NCBI GenBank assembly: GCA_030686995.1
Contig: CM060708.1
Location: forward strand, 262,525,544-262,589,543
Source of the DNA: Artemisia argyi
Lineage: Eukaryota > Streptophyta > Magnoliopsida > Asterales > Asteraceae
Direction of reading: 5' to 3'
DNA: 64,000 bases
The translations under genes were made by a program, and so were the position numbers. This document shows, piece by piece, positions 1 through 13,011 of the stretch (the stretch's first letter is position 1; each line of letters begins with the position of its first letter). The notes beneath the pieces were generated by a model. It did no database searches. It saw only the letters and a list, made by a program, of their open reading frames with translations, and was not told where the DNA came from.

Positions 1-416
1 CATCTCGTGTTTCCTATAAAATTTGTCATGTTTAGCAAGTAGCAAATTCATATTTGACCCAATAGAGAAATCGATAAACAACAATTAATTCCTGAATCAT
101 ACAGATTATAGATGTAAGTCTTTGAACAAAACATGATGTATATGTTGTTCTCGATCGAGTCAGTGTGTTTGAATCTGTCAGTATTGCCGAGAATTCATGT
201 TTTGCAACATATAGATAGATATGAGATGTCCTCTGTATAAATGTCTTAGATGAACAACACCAAATATATACTACTTTGTAAAGTATTTGAGACTTGCTAT
301 AAGACTAGAAGACAAAGGGATAACTTTGCCAAAGGTGAAAACAAACTCACGCTTTATTCCCTTGTCGATGCATATGGTATCAAATCACGCGTGACTTCCA
401 CTTCCCAAAAACAAAC
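1..416. other. No gene recognised; AT-rich flank
   Basis: No ORF with recognisable protein features and no clear repeat structure. The 63-codon frame at 250-441 has low-information composition and runs into the MITE that begins at 420, so I do not call it a gene. Confidence 0.6.
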
Positions 417-419
417 TAA

Positions 420-684
420 GGGGGTGCTTGGTGGGGGGTAAAGGAGGGGTGGGGAATGGGTAAGGAATTGAAAAGGGCCCACATTCTTTGAATAATGGTG
501 CTTGGTAAAGGAGGGGTAAGGTATTGATTACCCCGTAGTGGGTAATCAACCATTATAGATTAAATTGGGGGGGGGGGGGGGGGGGGGGGGGGTAAGGTAT
601 TGATTACTCACCTCACTCATTCCTTTGCATTCCTTTCCTTTTCCCTTTCCCTTTTCCTTTCCCCACTTTGAACCAAGCGGACCC
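420..684. mobile_element. Tourist/PIF-Harbinger-type MITE
   Basis: The left end reads GGGGGTGCTTGG and the right end, reversed, reads GGGTCCGCTTGG, close to the familiar Tourist end GGGTGTTTGG. It is flanked by TAA at 417-419 and TAA at 685-687, the 3-bp duplication typical of PIF/Harbinger. The interior has purine-rich left and pyrimidine-rich right halves that could fold on each other, and a run of 26 G at 567-592. There is no coding capacity. The right TAA is shared with the next MITE. Confidence 0.7.
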
Positions 685-687
685 TAA

Positions 688-1154
688 CGCTCCGTTCTCG
701 AGTTATTTTTTAAAAGGAAAGGAAAGGAAATGATAGGAAATTGAAATTTTATTGTGTTCTCGAGTTTTTTTTGGACAGAAAGGAAAGGAAATGATAGGAA
801 AATTCTAGTGATTTTCCTATAAGAATTTTCCGCCCAAATATGGGCGGATTTGGACGGAAAGTATTTTACACTCGCACTATTTAGTATATAATGACCGATA
901 TAACTTTCAATATTTACTCATATTCGACTCTTATGATAAAATGAACATATCTAAAAGTGCATAAATGTAATTATGTCTCTTTTTCTTTCTTTTCTTCCCA
1001 ACTCGAGAACACAACATTATTTCATTTCCTTTCCTTTCATTTCAACTCAAGAACACGAAATATAAAATCAACTTTCTTTCCTTTCCTTTTCATTTCTTTT
1101 CTCTTCTTTTCACATCATTTCTATTCCCACCTAGAAAAACTCGAGAACGCAGCG
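688..1154. mobile_element. TAA-type MITE with CGCTCCGTTCTCGAG ends
   Basis: Terminal inverted repeats CGCTCCGTTCTCGAG (688) and CGCTGCGTTCTCGAG (reverse of 1140-1154) match at 14 of 15 positions. TAA lies at 685-687 and 1155-1157. Subterminal blocks of gaaaggaaaggaaat on the left and the complementary ttcctttcc blocks on the right extend the inverted structure. No ORF of note. The TSD suggests PIF/Harbinger mobilisation; the family is not one I can name. Confidence 0.75.
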
Positions 1155-1241
1155 TAAGTGTCACCTTAAATCTAATGGTGTGATGTGGGCCACTCTTTTT
1201 TGTTTTATTGTTTTATATTTGGTTGGTAAGTGTGTGTGGGG

Positions 1242-1545
1242 TAGGGTTGAGCATCGGTCGGATCCCGATCTGTCCCGACTAATTTCGATCCCGAAAGTCA
1301 TCTAAATCGTAAACCGAATACCGATCCGTAAATAGTCGATTTTTTGGCCCGTCCCGTCCCGAAAGTAGTCGGTTTTTGCTTGTATTTTGTCGGTTTTTGG
1401 CCCGTCTCGACCCATCCCGAATCCCGAAAATGCTAAAAATTCATCCCGACTCCCGACCCAAGAAGCTATTATTCGGTTTCGGGACTATCGGTTTATGTCG
1501 GGATCGGGTCGGTTGTCGAGACTCGGGCGGTTTTGCTCACCCCTA
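1242..1545. mobile_element. hAT-type MITE
   Basis: The ends are TAGGGTTGAGCA and, reversed, TAGGGGTGAGCA, the familiar hAT-MITE terminus. A perfect 8-bp duplication gtgtgggg flanks it at 1234-1241 and 1546-1553. The interior consists of many variants of 'tcccgatcccga' with no ORF. TIR, TSD length and size (304 bp) agree with a non-autonomous hAT element. Confidence 0.85.
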
Positions 1546-1553
1546 GTGTGGGG

Positions 1554-2304
1554 TATTTAGTTGGGTATATTTTTTAAAAAATGAGTATTTTAATAAAATA
1601 TGAGGTTAAGATGATCTTGTCCACAAATAAGTAAAGGGAAGTAAGAGCAAAGAGAAAATTGAGGTGGTACTAAAATGTAAGGTGAGAATTGTGTTCCTTT
1701 GCCTTCTAGTCTAAAAGGAAGTGTTAAAAGATTAAGCCCACATTTAGTAAATATAACAATATTTTTAAATTGTTAAAATAACAATGAATTTGTAACATAT
1801 AAGCAATAAAATTATACATGCAAGTTGTACAAGTAACTTATGCACCAACATATATATTTAACACCTTCAATTAATGTAATCAATAAAACACCCTCAATGC
1901 AGAGACAAAATCAATAAACCATATACCGTAGTACAAATCAAACAAGGTATTAAAATAAATTTTAAAATATTCTCCCCAAACATTGATTTATTCGACGGTA
2001 ATTTTACACACTAAAAATACATCCAAACACAAACAAAAACATTACTTATTGCATTAATATATAACATATCAAAACTGACAAAACATTTTGTCTCCTTAAA
2101 AAACACGAGTTGAATTTTTTTAAGAATAAATGAAAAAGTAAAATGTGTGTAACGTGTTTCATGGATGTTTGATGGTCAACAAACACCCAATGAACAAATT
2201 GCTGATGTTTTTAGTGAAAAATTCAACATAATAAAATAAATAACAAAAAATAAAAAACCAAGATTATTATGACATAGGTTATTGAAAATACTAAAAATTA
2301 GGTT
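1554..2304. other. AT-rich spacer, nothing recognised
   Basis: About 750 bp of AT-rich DNA between the hAT MITE and the target duplication of the large MULE. I see no ORF, repeat array or end structure. Confidence 0.6.
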
Positions 2305-2940
2305 TATTGCTGAAGAGGAGCGATCTCTTAAAAAGTGTAGTAAAAATAAAAAGGCTAAAAAGAATTTTCATCCATCCGATCATTCAAGAATCTCATCAAC
2401 GGTCCATATTTAAAAGGGAAAAAAATGCTACCAACCAGTTACAAGGATACAAAAGTAATTTAACACACACACACACAACCGTCTTCTTCTCACAAAACGC
2501 TTCTCAAACGCTTCTCAAACGGTCACATTCATTTCTTCAAAGTGATTTAACACACACACTATTCACACACACAACCGTCAAATTCCGATCAAAAATTGGG
2601 GAAAAATTAGTGTTTCAATTTCCGATCATCTGTCATTGATTTACGCTTGAAAAAGATGAATCAAACTGGTAATTTTAGATTAATTTAATTTTTAGGGTTA
2701 ATTTTAGTTTATTATTATTTTTTTAATTTTAGTTTTTACATGCATAAGAATTAGGATTTTTAAAAAAAATTAAAATGCATAAGATTTAGATTTTTTTTTA
2801 TCAGTTTATTTTTTTTACTTTAATAATATGATTTTAATTTTTTTTTATTTTTTATTTTTAGAATCTGGAAGGAGTAAGAGTCCATGGGAGAAAGGAGATC
2901 AAAACGATTCCAAGATAGACCATCTTTTAAAGGTATATTT

Positions 2941-3660
2941 GATTCATCAGTGGTTTATTTAGAGATTCAGCAGTTACTTGTTAGAAGATATTAGAATAAG
3001 GTTCATCAGTGGTTGTTTTTATCGTGGTTTAATTCGAGGTTGCGGATTCGTTAGAATTGAATAAGGTTCATCAGTGGTTGTTTGTTATCTTGGTTTAATT
3101 CGAGGTTGCGGATTCATTAGAATAACTTGTTAGAATAGATTAGAATAAGGTTCATCAGTGGTTGTTTGATATCGTGATATAATTCGAGGTTGTGGATTCG
3201 TTAGAATAACTTGTTAGAATAGATTAGAATAAGGTTCATCAGTGGTTGTTTGTTATCTTGGTTTAATTCGAGGTTGCGGATTCGTTAGAATAACTTGTTA
3301 GAATAGATTAGAATAAGGTTCATCAGTGAATGTTTGTTATGGTGGTTTAATTTGAGGTTGCGGATTCGTTAGAATAACTTGTTAGAACGGATTAGAATAA
3401 GGTTCATCAGTGATTGCTAGTTATTGTGGTTTAATTAGAGATTGTGGATTCGTTAGAATAACTTGTTAGAACGGATTAAAATGAGGTTCATCAGTGATTA
3501 CTTGTTATGATGATTTAATTATAGGTTGCAGATTCATTAGAATAACTTGTTAGAATGGATTAAAATAAGGTTCATCAGTAATTGCTAGTTATTGTGGTTA
3601 AAATGAGGTTCATCAATCAATCCTTGTTTCATGAGGTTCAGCATTGGTGTTTGTTTTCAG
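2941..3660 (+). repeat. Left subterminal array, 84-bp unit
   Basis: Within intron 2 of the ULP1 gene a unit of about 84 bp repeats 7-8 times. It begins aaggttcatcagtg and contains ttaattcgaggttgcggatt and ttagaataacttgttagaa. Unit starts fall near 2999, 3064, 3148, 3232, 3317, 3400, 3484 and 3568; the first interval is shortened. The same unit, reversed, forms the array at 14440-15430. Confidence 0.9.
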
Positions 3661-6584
3661 CTTATATAGTTGGCATTATGGCTTACTTTGAAAATACTCG
3701 ATTTATAAGCCACAAGCCGACTATATAAGATGAAATAAATACAACATTGTTTTAAGTTTTTAGATTTAAAAAGAGTTTATATTTATTTTGAATTAAGAGA
3801 ATACTTATCAGTTGTTGTTTTTTTATTGGATAGGAAAGAAGCCTATGATTTTAAAAGCATGTTCTCCAAGTGATGACGACTTTGTTGAAGATGCATTTAC
3901 GGATAAAAGAGCTAGGGGTCATCAAAAGCTGATGAACCGGTTTCTAAAAAAAATAAAAAACCTGCAGTTTCATCAAAACCTTCAAAACCTTCACTTTCAT
4001 CGAACCCTTCCAAACCTTCAGGTTCATCGAAAACTTCTAAACCTGATCTCTCTAAAGACCTTAAACCTCGACTAAACCTTCGTCAGAATCTCCAACCTAA
4101 CCAAAAGAAATTTCCAATGGTTAAAATAAAAAAATTTCCTGGCCCATTATGTCTGGTTATTAAGGATTTAACAACGGACCAAGAAGAGGCAATTAAAAGT
4201 TTGGGTTTTGGATCGTTGTTGGACTTTGAACTAAATGTAATGCCAAGACGTTTAGGGCATTGGTTACTAGAGAGGTTTGATGGTAAATCAGGAAATCTAA
4301 CCGTATTTGGTGAAACTATAACCATAACTCCTAAGCTAGTTCACCGCACTTTTGGATTCCCAATGGGCCCGTTTGCAGTTGATGTACGTGACGTTATGAA
4401 GGAAAGATCAAATGAAAGTTACATACAATGGGAAAAACAATTCAATGCTAGTGGTTCTAGATTGTATGTTACGAAACATTTAATGCCTGTAATTAAGAAA
4501 CAAATTAAGGAAATTGATAGTGGAAATCTATTTAAGATGAACATCATAGCATTGTTTTGTACAATTTTGTCCTATGTGGTGTCAATGGGTACTCTGAACA
4601 TAGGAGTCATCCCATCTCTTACCGATTTTGATAATGTGAGACAAATGAACTGGTGCGAATATGTGCTGCATTATATGAAGTCCGAAAGGTTAAGTTGGTA
4701 ACCGGGAAAGTACTTCTATGGCCCAATCTTGCTATTGGAGGTATTACTATCTACTTTATCGTTTATGCATATTATATTTTGTCATGTGTTTTTGGTTCAT
4801 CAGTTACATTTTTTTTAATCTAACATTAACTTTAAATTGCAGGTGATATTTGCAAACTCACTTCTGAAGAAACCAAAAATTCTAGCATTTAGATATTGGA
4901 AAACAGAATTGTTGTAAGAATTGGAAACGATGATGTTTGGCAAAATCAGAAAAGGAAGAGTTCCAAAAGCTGCCGAAACGGAAGACCAAGAAGAAGAAAC
5001 TAATGATGAAGAGAATACTGGAGCAGAGAATAATGATGATGATGATGATGACGGTGAAGAAGAGAATGATAATAACGGTGAAGAAGAGACAGATGATGAC
5101 GGTGAAGAAGAGAATGCTGGAGCACAAAATGATGATGAAGATGATGCAGAGAATGTTGATGACAGAGAAGAACCAAAAAATGATGATGATCAGCCCTCAA
5201 CAAAAAAAAATGGACAAGACCGCTTGTTAGGGAAAAACGGGGGACTCCTGAAAAGCAGGGTTTACAGATGATTAAAGGTATTATTTTATTAAATGTTCAT
5301 CAGATGTATTTTGGAATCATCAGTTATTAAAATGTGATCGGAATGATTATATTATATTCAGATCATTATGGAGAAGAAATAGAGGAAGAGACAACTGAAG
5401 AAGATGAAGATAGCATGCCGATAAAAAATCTGATAAAGAAGAAAAGAAGAACAACTGAAGGTACACAAAAATGATAATCTGATGAACCTTATATTATATT
5501 AATGTTTTAAACATTTACCTAAAAAAAGTTATATCTTAACATTCTCTATGATGAATCTGTTATTACTTATAAAAACTTATGAAAAATGTGGAAACGATGA
5601 CTGTATGTATGATTTTGTTAAATGTTCATCAGATGTAGTTATGTGTTTTTTGGACGATTGAATCTTTACACCTTTTTCTAAATTCAGAAACTGATGGACA
5701 AGAAAAAGATGTTGAGCCAACATATGATGCATATGATGCGAATATACAGCCAGTGATCGAAGAAGAAGCAGGGGATAAAAATGATCAACAAGGTATGTAT
5801 TGAGACATTCTTATTGATGAACCTGTTGTAACTTATTGATGAACCTGTTGAACCTGTTGGCAAAAAGAAGTAGTTATCTAAAATAGAATATAAAATACAC
5901 TTATAAATTACCTTTTAAACTTCCAGTATATATTCTTTCATGTTATAACTTATAAAAACTTATGAAAATGGTTGATAACATGTAGGAAAAAAACATAAAA
6001 AGAAAAAGAGTTCACTATCTCCTGAAAACCGATATTCGATGAACATGTTCAAAAACCGTGTTGGAAACAAAAGGAGAAGAACATCAAATTCTCCCAAGAC
6101 AAATCACGTTAATGAGCAAGTGACTAACGATCTTCATATAGATGATATTCAAGAGAATCAATGGGAAGATCCACAGCCAAACGCTAAAAATCTATTCTGT
6201 ATATTTCAATGTTTACATATTAGTTGAGATATATTTGAAGTTTGTATATTTGAATTTCTTATATATGGTTCATCAATTAACAGTTGTTGATATACAAATG
6301 AACGAAACAAATGATGATATTCAAACAACCGGAACTGATGAAAACATTGAAATGGCTGATCAATTGACCGGAATCAATGAAACAGAAATGGCTGATCCAA
6401 TGACTGGAACCGATCAAACAACTGAAAATGCAAATGATAGATCATCAACCTCAACTGAATTTCAACAATTATCAGCAAGGATACTTAATTTTCAAGGGGA
6501 GTATTCCCAATTCAAATCCGCTGAGGTAAAAATCTTTAGTCTTACTAAAAGCAATAATAACTTTAAATAAGTTTAAATAGATTA

Positions 6585-7045
6585 ACATCTGTTAGAATAC
6601 ATTAGAATGAGGTTCATCAATCATTTGGCCAGTGTTATGTATTGTTAGAATATATTATAATGAGGTTCATCAATTATCATTGATAGAATACATTAGAACA
6701 ACTCTATACTTATCTGATTATATTAATGACAGGAATAAAATAGATTAACATCTGTTAGAATACATTAGAATGAGATTCATCAATCATTTGGCCAGTGTTA
6801 TGTATTGTTAGAATACATTAGAATGAGGTTCATCAAATTATCATTGTTAGAATACATTAGAACAACTCTATACTTATCTGATTATATTAATGACATGAAT
6901 AACATAGATTAACATTTGTTAGAATACATTAGAATGAGGTTCATCAATCATTTTGCCAGTGTATATGTATTGATAGAATACATTAGAACAATTATCATTG
7001 TTAGAATACATTAGAACGAATCTATACTTATTTGATTATATTAAT
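6585..7045 (+). repeat. Second intronic array in the ULP1 gene
   Basis: Intron 8 consists of about three imperfect copies of a 150-170-bp unit. Each has ttagaatacattagaatgag, ggttcatcaatcatt, ttggccagtg and actctatacttat, followed by gattatattaatgac. The last copy runs directly into the acceptor of exon 9 (ttaatgacag at 7041-7050), so the acceptor-like end of the unit is itself repeated upstream. Confidence 0.85.
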
Positions 7046-9306
7046 GACAGGAATTCAGTCACTCTCTGAGAAACATGTTGTCCTTATTCCAAGAAATGAA
7101 AATTAACATTGATGACATGTTAAGGGCTGGATTGGACATATACCCCCGAAATGAATCACTGTTGGAGGTACGGGACTGGATGAACAGATTGGTTAATAGG
7201 ACAACATTCGAGGCCTCACAAAGTGAAGATGAGAGCCCAATGCTGATGTTAACGATGGCTGATGATAAGGATGGCTCCGAGCCTAAGGAAACATCTAAAG
7301 AAACTGATGAACCTCAACCGGACATACCAACTGAGTCGTTAACTCAAATGTTCTTGGATCCAGCATTTTTAAAAGAGGTTGAAATGATTGAACGTAAAAA
7401 ACAGGTAATAAACTCAAAAACAAATTTGTGCCTTATTGATGAACTTATAATTGATTTCAGAATAACACCAGAATTTCCTGATGAACCTTTACCTGAAAAC
7501 AGATGCAAACACCAGAATTCCCAATATTCAATACGGAGCAATTTCAGAATAAGGATTTGGTTTTGTTTGAAGAAAAGAAAGACCCCGAGCAGATATTGGA
7601 TGAGTTGTTCAAAAAGACACCTTTCTTGCATACATCGTCAGAATTATTGAGCGAGAAAATTGAAGGCAGTGTTTGGCAAAAAATTCAAGAGGAAGCTTTA
7701 AAATCGAATAAAACAGGAACAAAATGCACAAAGTCTTCCCAGCAAGATGAAGAACAACCAAAGATGATAACACCCATATCATTTGTTCCCCCATCACTAG
7801 AAGAAAAATTAAGAATGAATGAAACAGTAGATGAAGATTTTACAACACCATTAAATTCTTTCAACACAATCGCTCAAAAGCTTAAAATACCCAAACAGAT
7901 GAAGAAAAAGAAAGAAGGTGAAGAAGGCTTAGAAGATTTTAAAGAAAAGAGAAAAGTCAAGCCTACTGAATTACTAAAATCTCCGTATGTACAAAGAGTT
8001 GTTGTAATGAAGAACAAAGTACACGAGATAGAAAAAAGGGTGGCTGATACAATTTTCTCTGCAAGAGGAGATCTTGAGTAAGTAAATATGTATTAGGTTC
8101 ATCAGTTAAAAAAAAATCATATTTCTTAAATCAGTAGTATTATTTTTTCTAATATATTATCTTAAAAATGAAATTGCAGTGATGTGTTATTTCATTCATT
8201 CTTTGTTGATGGTCAAAGAATCCACTTTGAGAGCTTAAAAGAAAGATTTGAAATCAGTTAAGGAGTGATAGATATGTGGGCGTATTTACTTAACTTCGCA
8301 GAAGAGAAAAGGAGCTCAGGATCATTGAGGAAGCTATATTGCCATACATCAGCTATTGTAAGTTACAAAAAAATTTATCAATTATGATTCAATAATTAAA
8401 ATCAATTTACGTTTGCGTTGACTAATATTGATGAACCACAGACACAAGACATGGAGAGCATGGCTCTAAACTCGAAGCAAATCAAAACAATGTTTAACGA
8501 AACCATGACAAATCTTTTCTTTGTGTCTACTTCTTATCAATCTATCAGAGATATTGACCTTGTAAGGACTTCTATTTAACTATGTTTAACAGATGCTTAG
8601 TAGATCCTTAACAATATGTTTAACTTATAGATAATTGTAAATTTTAACACTATGTTTAACAGATGTTTTTCCCGATGATGCGCGCTGATGAACACTTCTA
8701 TTTGGTCTGTTTCAACTTGAAAGAAGCTCAAGTCCATATTCTTGACAACATGGATCACAATATGTCAGTCAAGCAAAGATACAAGAAAAAAATTATTGCT
8801 TTGGTAAGAGTTTTATATATATTAAATGTATGTTCATCAATGTAGTTAAATTGAAGCTCATTGTTATTAATTTGTTATTACAGAGATATCTCTTTTTAAA
8901 GTACTTGAAAGAAAATGGGTATCCACATGTTGCAGCACTGAACGATTACATAATATGTAATGTGAAAATGTCATGGCAAACCAAAAACAATTACATTGAT
9001 TGTGGAATTTTCACTATGAGGCACATGGAAACCTACTTAGGAAACAAGATCTTTGATGCTGGGTTTGAAAAAGAAGGAAAAGAACAAGACAAACAGATAG
9101 AAGACTTGAGAAAGAAATACCTGGCAAAGATTCTGTTGTCCGACTCCAATTTGAACAAAAAAGTAGTGGAGAGCGAGATGCAAGAATATCAAAACTTAAG
9201 CCTGAAGGAAAAGAGAATGCTTCAAAGCATATCAGCAAAGACTATTTTGGAACGTGCCAACGAATATTTCGATAGAGAAGCTAGTGCTCTTCTTCGACAG
9301 AAGTGA

Positions 9307-10252
9307 AAACAATCTAATATGTCAGTTTATTTATGTTTAAAATGTTTCCAGTAGTTATCTGATCTAATTGATGAATGTTTGGAATCTTTACTTGCTTGGT
9401 ATACTTAAATAGTTTGAAGTAGTAACAGTTGTTTGTTGGAATAGGCAAGTAATTTTTGATTTCCAGAATAATCTAATGTAATTGGTGAATATTTTAGTAT
9501 AAATGTTAGTTTTTTTAGGTTCATAACAAGTTATTTTTGTTGGTTGGTATTTTAGGTTAACAGAACTATCAGTTTTATGTTAAATAAAATTGATGAACCT
9601 AAAAAATAAACTTTTATAAATTTGATGAACCTGAAAAAGAACTTTGTTCAAATTGTTGAACCTGACTATAATTTGATGAACCTGAATAAAAAAAAGAACT
9701 TTTTTTTTAAGTTAAATATATAATTAAGAAAAAAAAAAACTATTAACTTGATGAACCTGAAAAAATTTGATGAACTTGAAAATTTGATGAACATATCTTA
9801 AAAAATGATGAACCTGAAAAACTGATGAACCTAAACAAACTTCACATTTATTTATCTAATAGAAAAAACAAACTTACTTCACATTATGAAAAAAAAGGAA
9901 ACTTTTATAAGTAAAATTTGATGAACATATCTTAAAAAATGGTGAACCTAAAAAACTGATGAACCTAAAAACTGATGAACCTAAACAAACTTACTTCACA
10001 TTATGAAAAAAGGAAACTTTTATAAGTAAAATTTGATGAACCTGAAAAATAACTTTGTTTAATTTGATGAACCTGAAAAAATTGCTCATTATGCAAAAAG
10101 AGAAAACTTTTACAATTAAAATTTGATGAACATATCTTAAAAAAATGATGAACCTGAAAAACTAATGAACATAAAAACTGATGAACCTAAACAAACTGCA
10201 TATTTTTTTATCTAGCAGAAAAATCAAACTTACTTCACATTTATTTATCTCA

Positions 10253-10294
<42 letters not shown>

Positions 10295-10339
10295 CATTCA
10301 TCTCAACCAAACTTCACATTATATTTATGTAACAGAAAA
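9307..10339. other. Convergent intergenic region of the MULE, motif-rich
   Basis: The space between the 3' ends of the ULP1 and transposase genes has no ORF. From about 9590 it is packed with copies of tgatgaacct on the + strand, and it holds a poly(A) run at 10257-10293. It probably contains the 3' UTRs of both genes. The orientation of the motif switches around 9400-9590, after the ULP1 stop codon. Confidence 0.7.
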
Positions 10340-13011
10340 CTAACTAACTACACAAGCATTCTTCTCAACCAATCTCGCCTTCTTAGCAGCCAATACACCA
10401 GCATTCTTCTCAGCCAATTTTGCCTTCTTAGCATCCAATCTCGCCTTCTGCTTCATCTCCCTCACAACAGCCTTATCACTAGCCTTCTTAGCAGCAATTT
10501 GAGCCTTGATGGCATTGCACTTCGCCTGATTATGATCATTCATGCTAGATTTGCAGAATCTACAGTTCTTCCTGCGCTTCCCACTTGGATTAATTGAACG
10601 CTCAATACTACTCTTGATTCTTTTTCGCGAACCCTTAGTACTAACCTGTTTGGGGTCAAAAAACAAGACAATAACAATTGGATTATCAAAAAAGATGTTG
10701 AACAATTGGATGATGAAAACAGGATAACACATGAGTATATTTGATGAACCTATGATAACAGATAACTATATTTGATGAACCAACGATAACTGATGAACCA
10801 ATCTTAAAAACATAAATAGATTAACATCTGATAAAAAATAAGTACTAACCTGCTTTGGAACATTCACAATAATCTCATTCGGTTTGCGACACACCAAGAA
10901 TAGAAGCAATCCTATCCCGTTTATTAGTCTTTGGAGGTATAGGAACATCAGCATCTGCCTTCGCCATTAACTGAACCTGATGATCTCTAAACTTTTGCAG
11001 TAGCTCGGGATCATTAGCATAACGATTCACACAATACTCAACTGATCTGAATATCTCACGGAAGATCATATCAGGATTGTCACCGGTGGCTTGAATGACT
11101 GATGGAGGTGGTAATGAATCTTTTGACCAACGCCTAAGTACGTACGTCTTGGGAAAGTTTTTAACATTTGAAAAATGAATAACATAAAAGATATGACGAC
11201 ATAACAGTCCATATGACTCAAAACGTTTGCACGTACACTGATAAAACTCTTCAGCTGGTTTATACAAAACCTGAAAAAATAGGTAGTACATACAGTGTTT
11301 GAGTACAAAAAACATGATAAAAAGCAATGTTGAACCTCATTCTTATCTACAATGACTGATGAACCTCATTCTAATCTAAAATGACTGATGAACCTCATTC
11401 TTATCTACAATGACTGATGAGCCTCATTATTATCTACATACATTATCTGAGTACAAAAAACATGATAAAAAGCAGCGATGAACCTCATTCTAATCTACAA
11501 TGACTGATGAACCTCATTCTTATCTACAATGACTGATGAACCTCATTATTATATACAATGACTGATGAACCTGATGAACCTCATTCTTATCTACAATGAC
11601 TGATGAACCTCATTCTTATCTAATTAAAAAAAATAATGAAACAAAACTGTCTGTATAAAAAGATGTTACCTCATAAAAAACATCATACTGTGGTTTCCCT
11701 TTCACTATACGATGTCGCCTAGAAATCTGCTCATCTTCGCCAGTATCTTTTATAACAAATTTTTTGCCAGAATCAACATCCGAAACACTAACCGACATAC
11801 ATGAAATCACAGAAGCATAAATCTCAGTTTGAACATCAAAGAAAATGGACCGAGTGTATAATTCTGATGCCTCCTTCTATATTTGAAGTTCTGTGTGCAT
11901 ATCTGGAATAGTATACCGACTGTCATGATCATTTTTACGTTGAGCAAAACTTTGACAACCCACCACACTATCAAAATGATTATAAAACTCCCATAAAGTC
12001 AAATCAATACTCGTCAAGCGACCGTACGCATTGTTTTCACTCTCAGACCTAGAAGAAGTACGCATCAAACCCGACATCAACTCATCCCTGTAATAGGCTG
12101 GAATCCATTTATACCTCAAATCATACATATCAGAAAGCCATTTGTGACTCTTCAAATCGAAATCAACTAATAATTTCTCCCACAAAGCTTCAAACTCTTC
12201 AGGCTCTATTCTATCAGTCCAAACAATATCTGATATTCTTCGTTTAAAAGTTTCATCTTTAGCTAGATCAGGACCAACCTACAAAAATCAAGATGAACCT
12301 TATTCTATAAAACTAACTGATGAACATTATTATATAAATGATGAACATTATTATATCAGTCCAAAACAATATCCCATAAATGATGAACATTATACTGTAA
12401 AACTATGTGATGAACCTTTAAAATATAAGTAACTAATAAACAAAAATAATTAAAAAAAAAAAAACACATTGATGAACATACCTTTGAAGTCAACTTCTGC
12501 ATGATATGCCACATGCATAATCTATGACGAGATAACAGGAAAACTGTCTCTATAGCAACTTTCATTGATGCGTCTTGATCAGTAACAATAACCTTTGGTG
12601 CTCGCACGAAGGCTCTTTGAAAACATTCAAGCAACCAAATGTAAGATTCTTTAGTTTCCGACGACAGCAAGGCAACTCCAAATGTAACGCAATTATTATG
12701 ATTGTCGATCCCAGTAAATGGTACAAAAACCATTTTGTACCTATCAAAAATAAATGATAAACATTATTATAAAACCGATGAACCATTATAATATAATTGA
12801 TGAAACATTTAAATTCAATACCTTTCAATAACATCAGTTTATAACAATCAAATACAGCAGCTTTATAATACTGATGAACTTATTTACACCATCTTTAAAA
12901 AATTTTGTTTAAAAAATACTAATGAACCATATCTTAAAATACTGATGAACCATTTAAATTCAACCGCATCAGCTTATAACAATCAAATACAGCAACTTTA
13001 AAAAAATTAAA

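Larger units (their letters stand above)
2656..9306 (+). pseudogene. ULP1/SENP-like cysteine protease carried by MULE, disrupted
   Basis: Fourteen exons fit GT-AG sites in phase: 2656-2668, 2862-2932, 3839-4740, 4843-5277, 5361-5460, 5688-5792, 5986-6198, 6284-6525, 7051-7404, 7503-8077, 8180-8357, 8442-8561, 8663-8803, 8884-9306. Exon 3 has a Lys/Pro/Ser-rich stretch and a conserved-looking helical region (from 4117); exons 4-8 are acidic and low-complexity; exons 11-14 form a C48 peptidase domain. The catalytic His (codon 8693-8695), Asp (8744-8746), Gln (8977-8979) and Cys in IDCGIF (9001-9003) are all present. Lesions: a frameshift near 3916, TAA at 4699-4701 and 4915-4917, a frameshift near 5210-5230, TAA at 8259-8261. 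ULP1 proteases cut SUMO from proteins; the role in the transposon is unknown. Exon 3's acceptor is uncertain (3834 or 3839; only 3839 keeps phase). Confidence 0.8.

Noticed and set aside
957..1157. 66-residue Phe/Ser-rich open frame
   Set aside because: It lies wholly within the pyrimidine-rich arm of a MITE and reflects repeat composition.
5000..5203. His/Leu-rich open frame on the minus strand
   Set aside because: It is the antisense reading of the GATGAT-rich acidic exon of the ULP1 gene.
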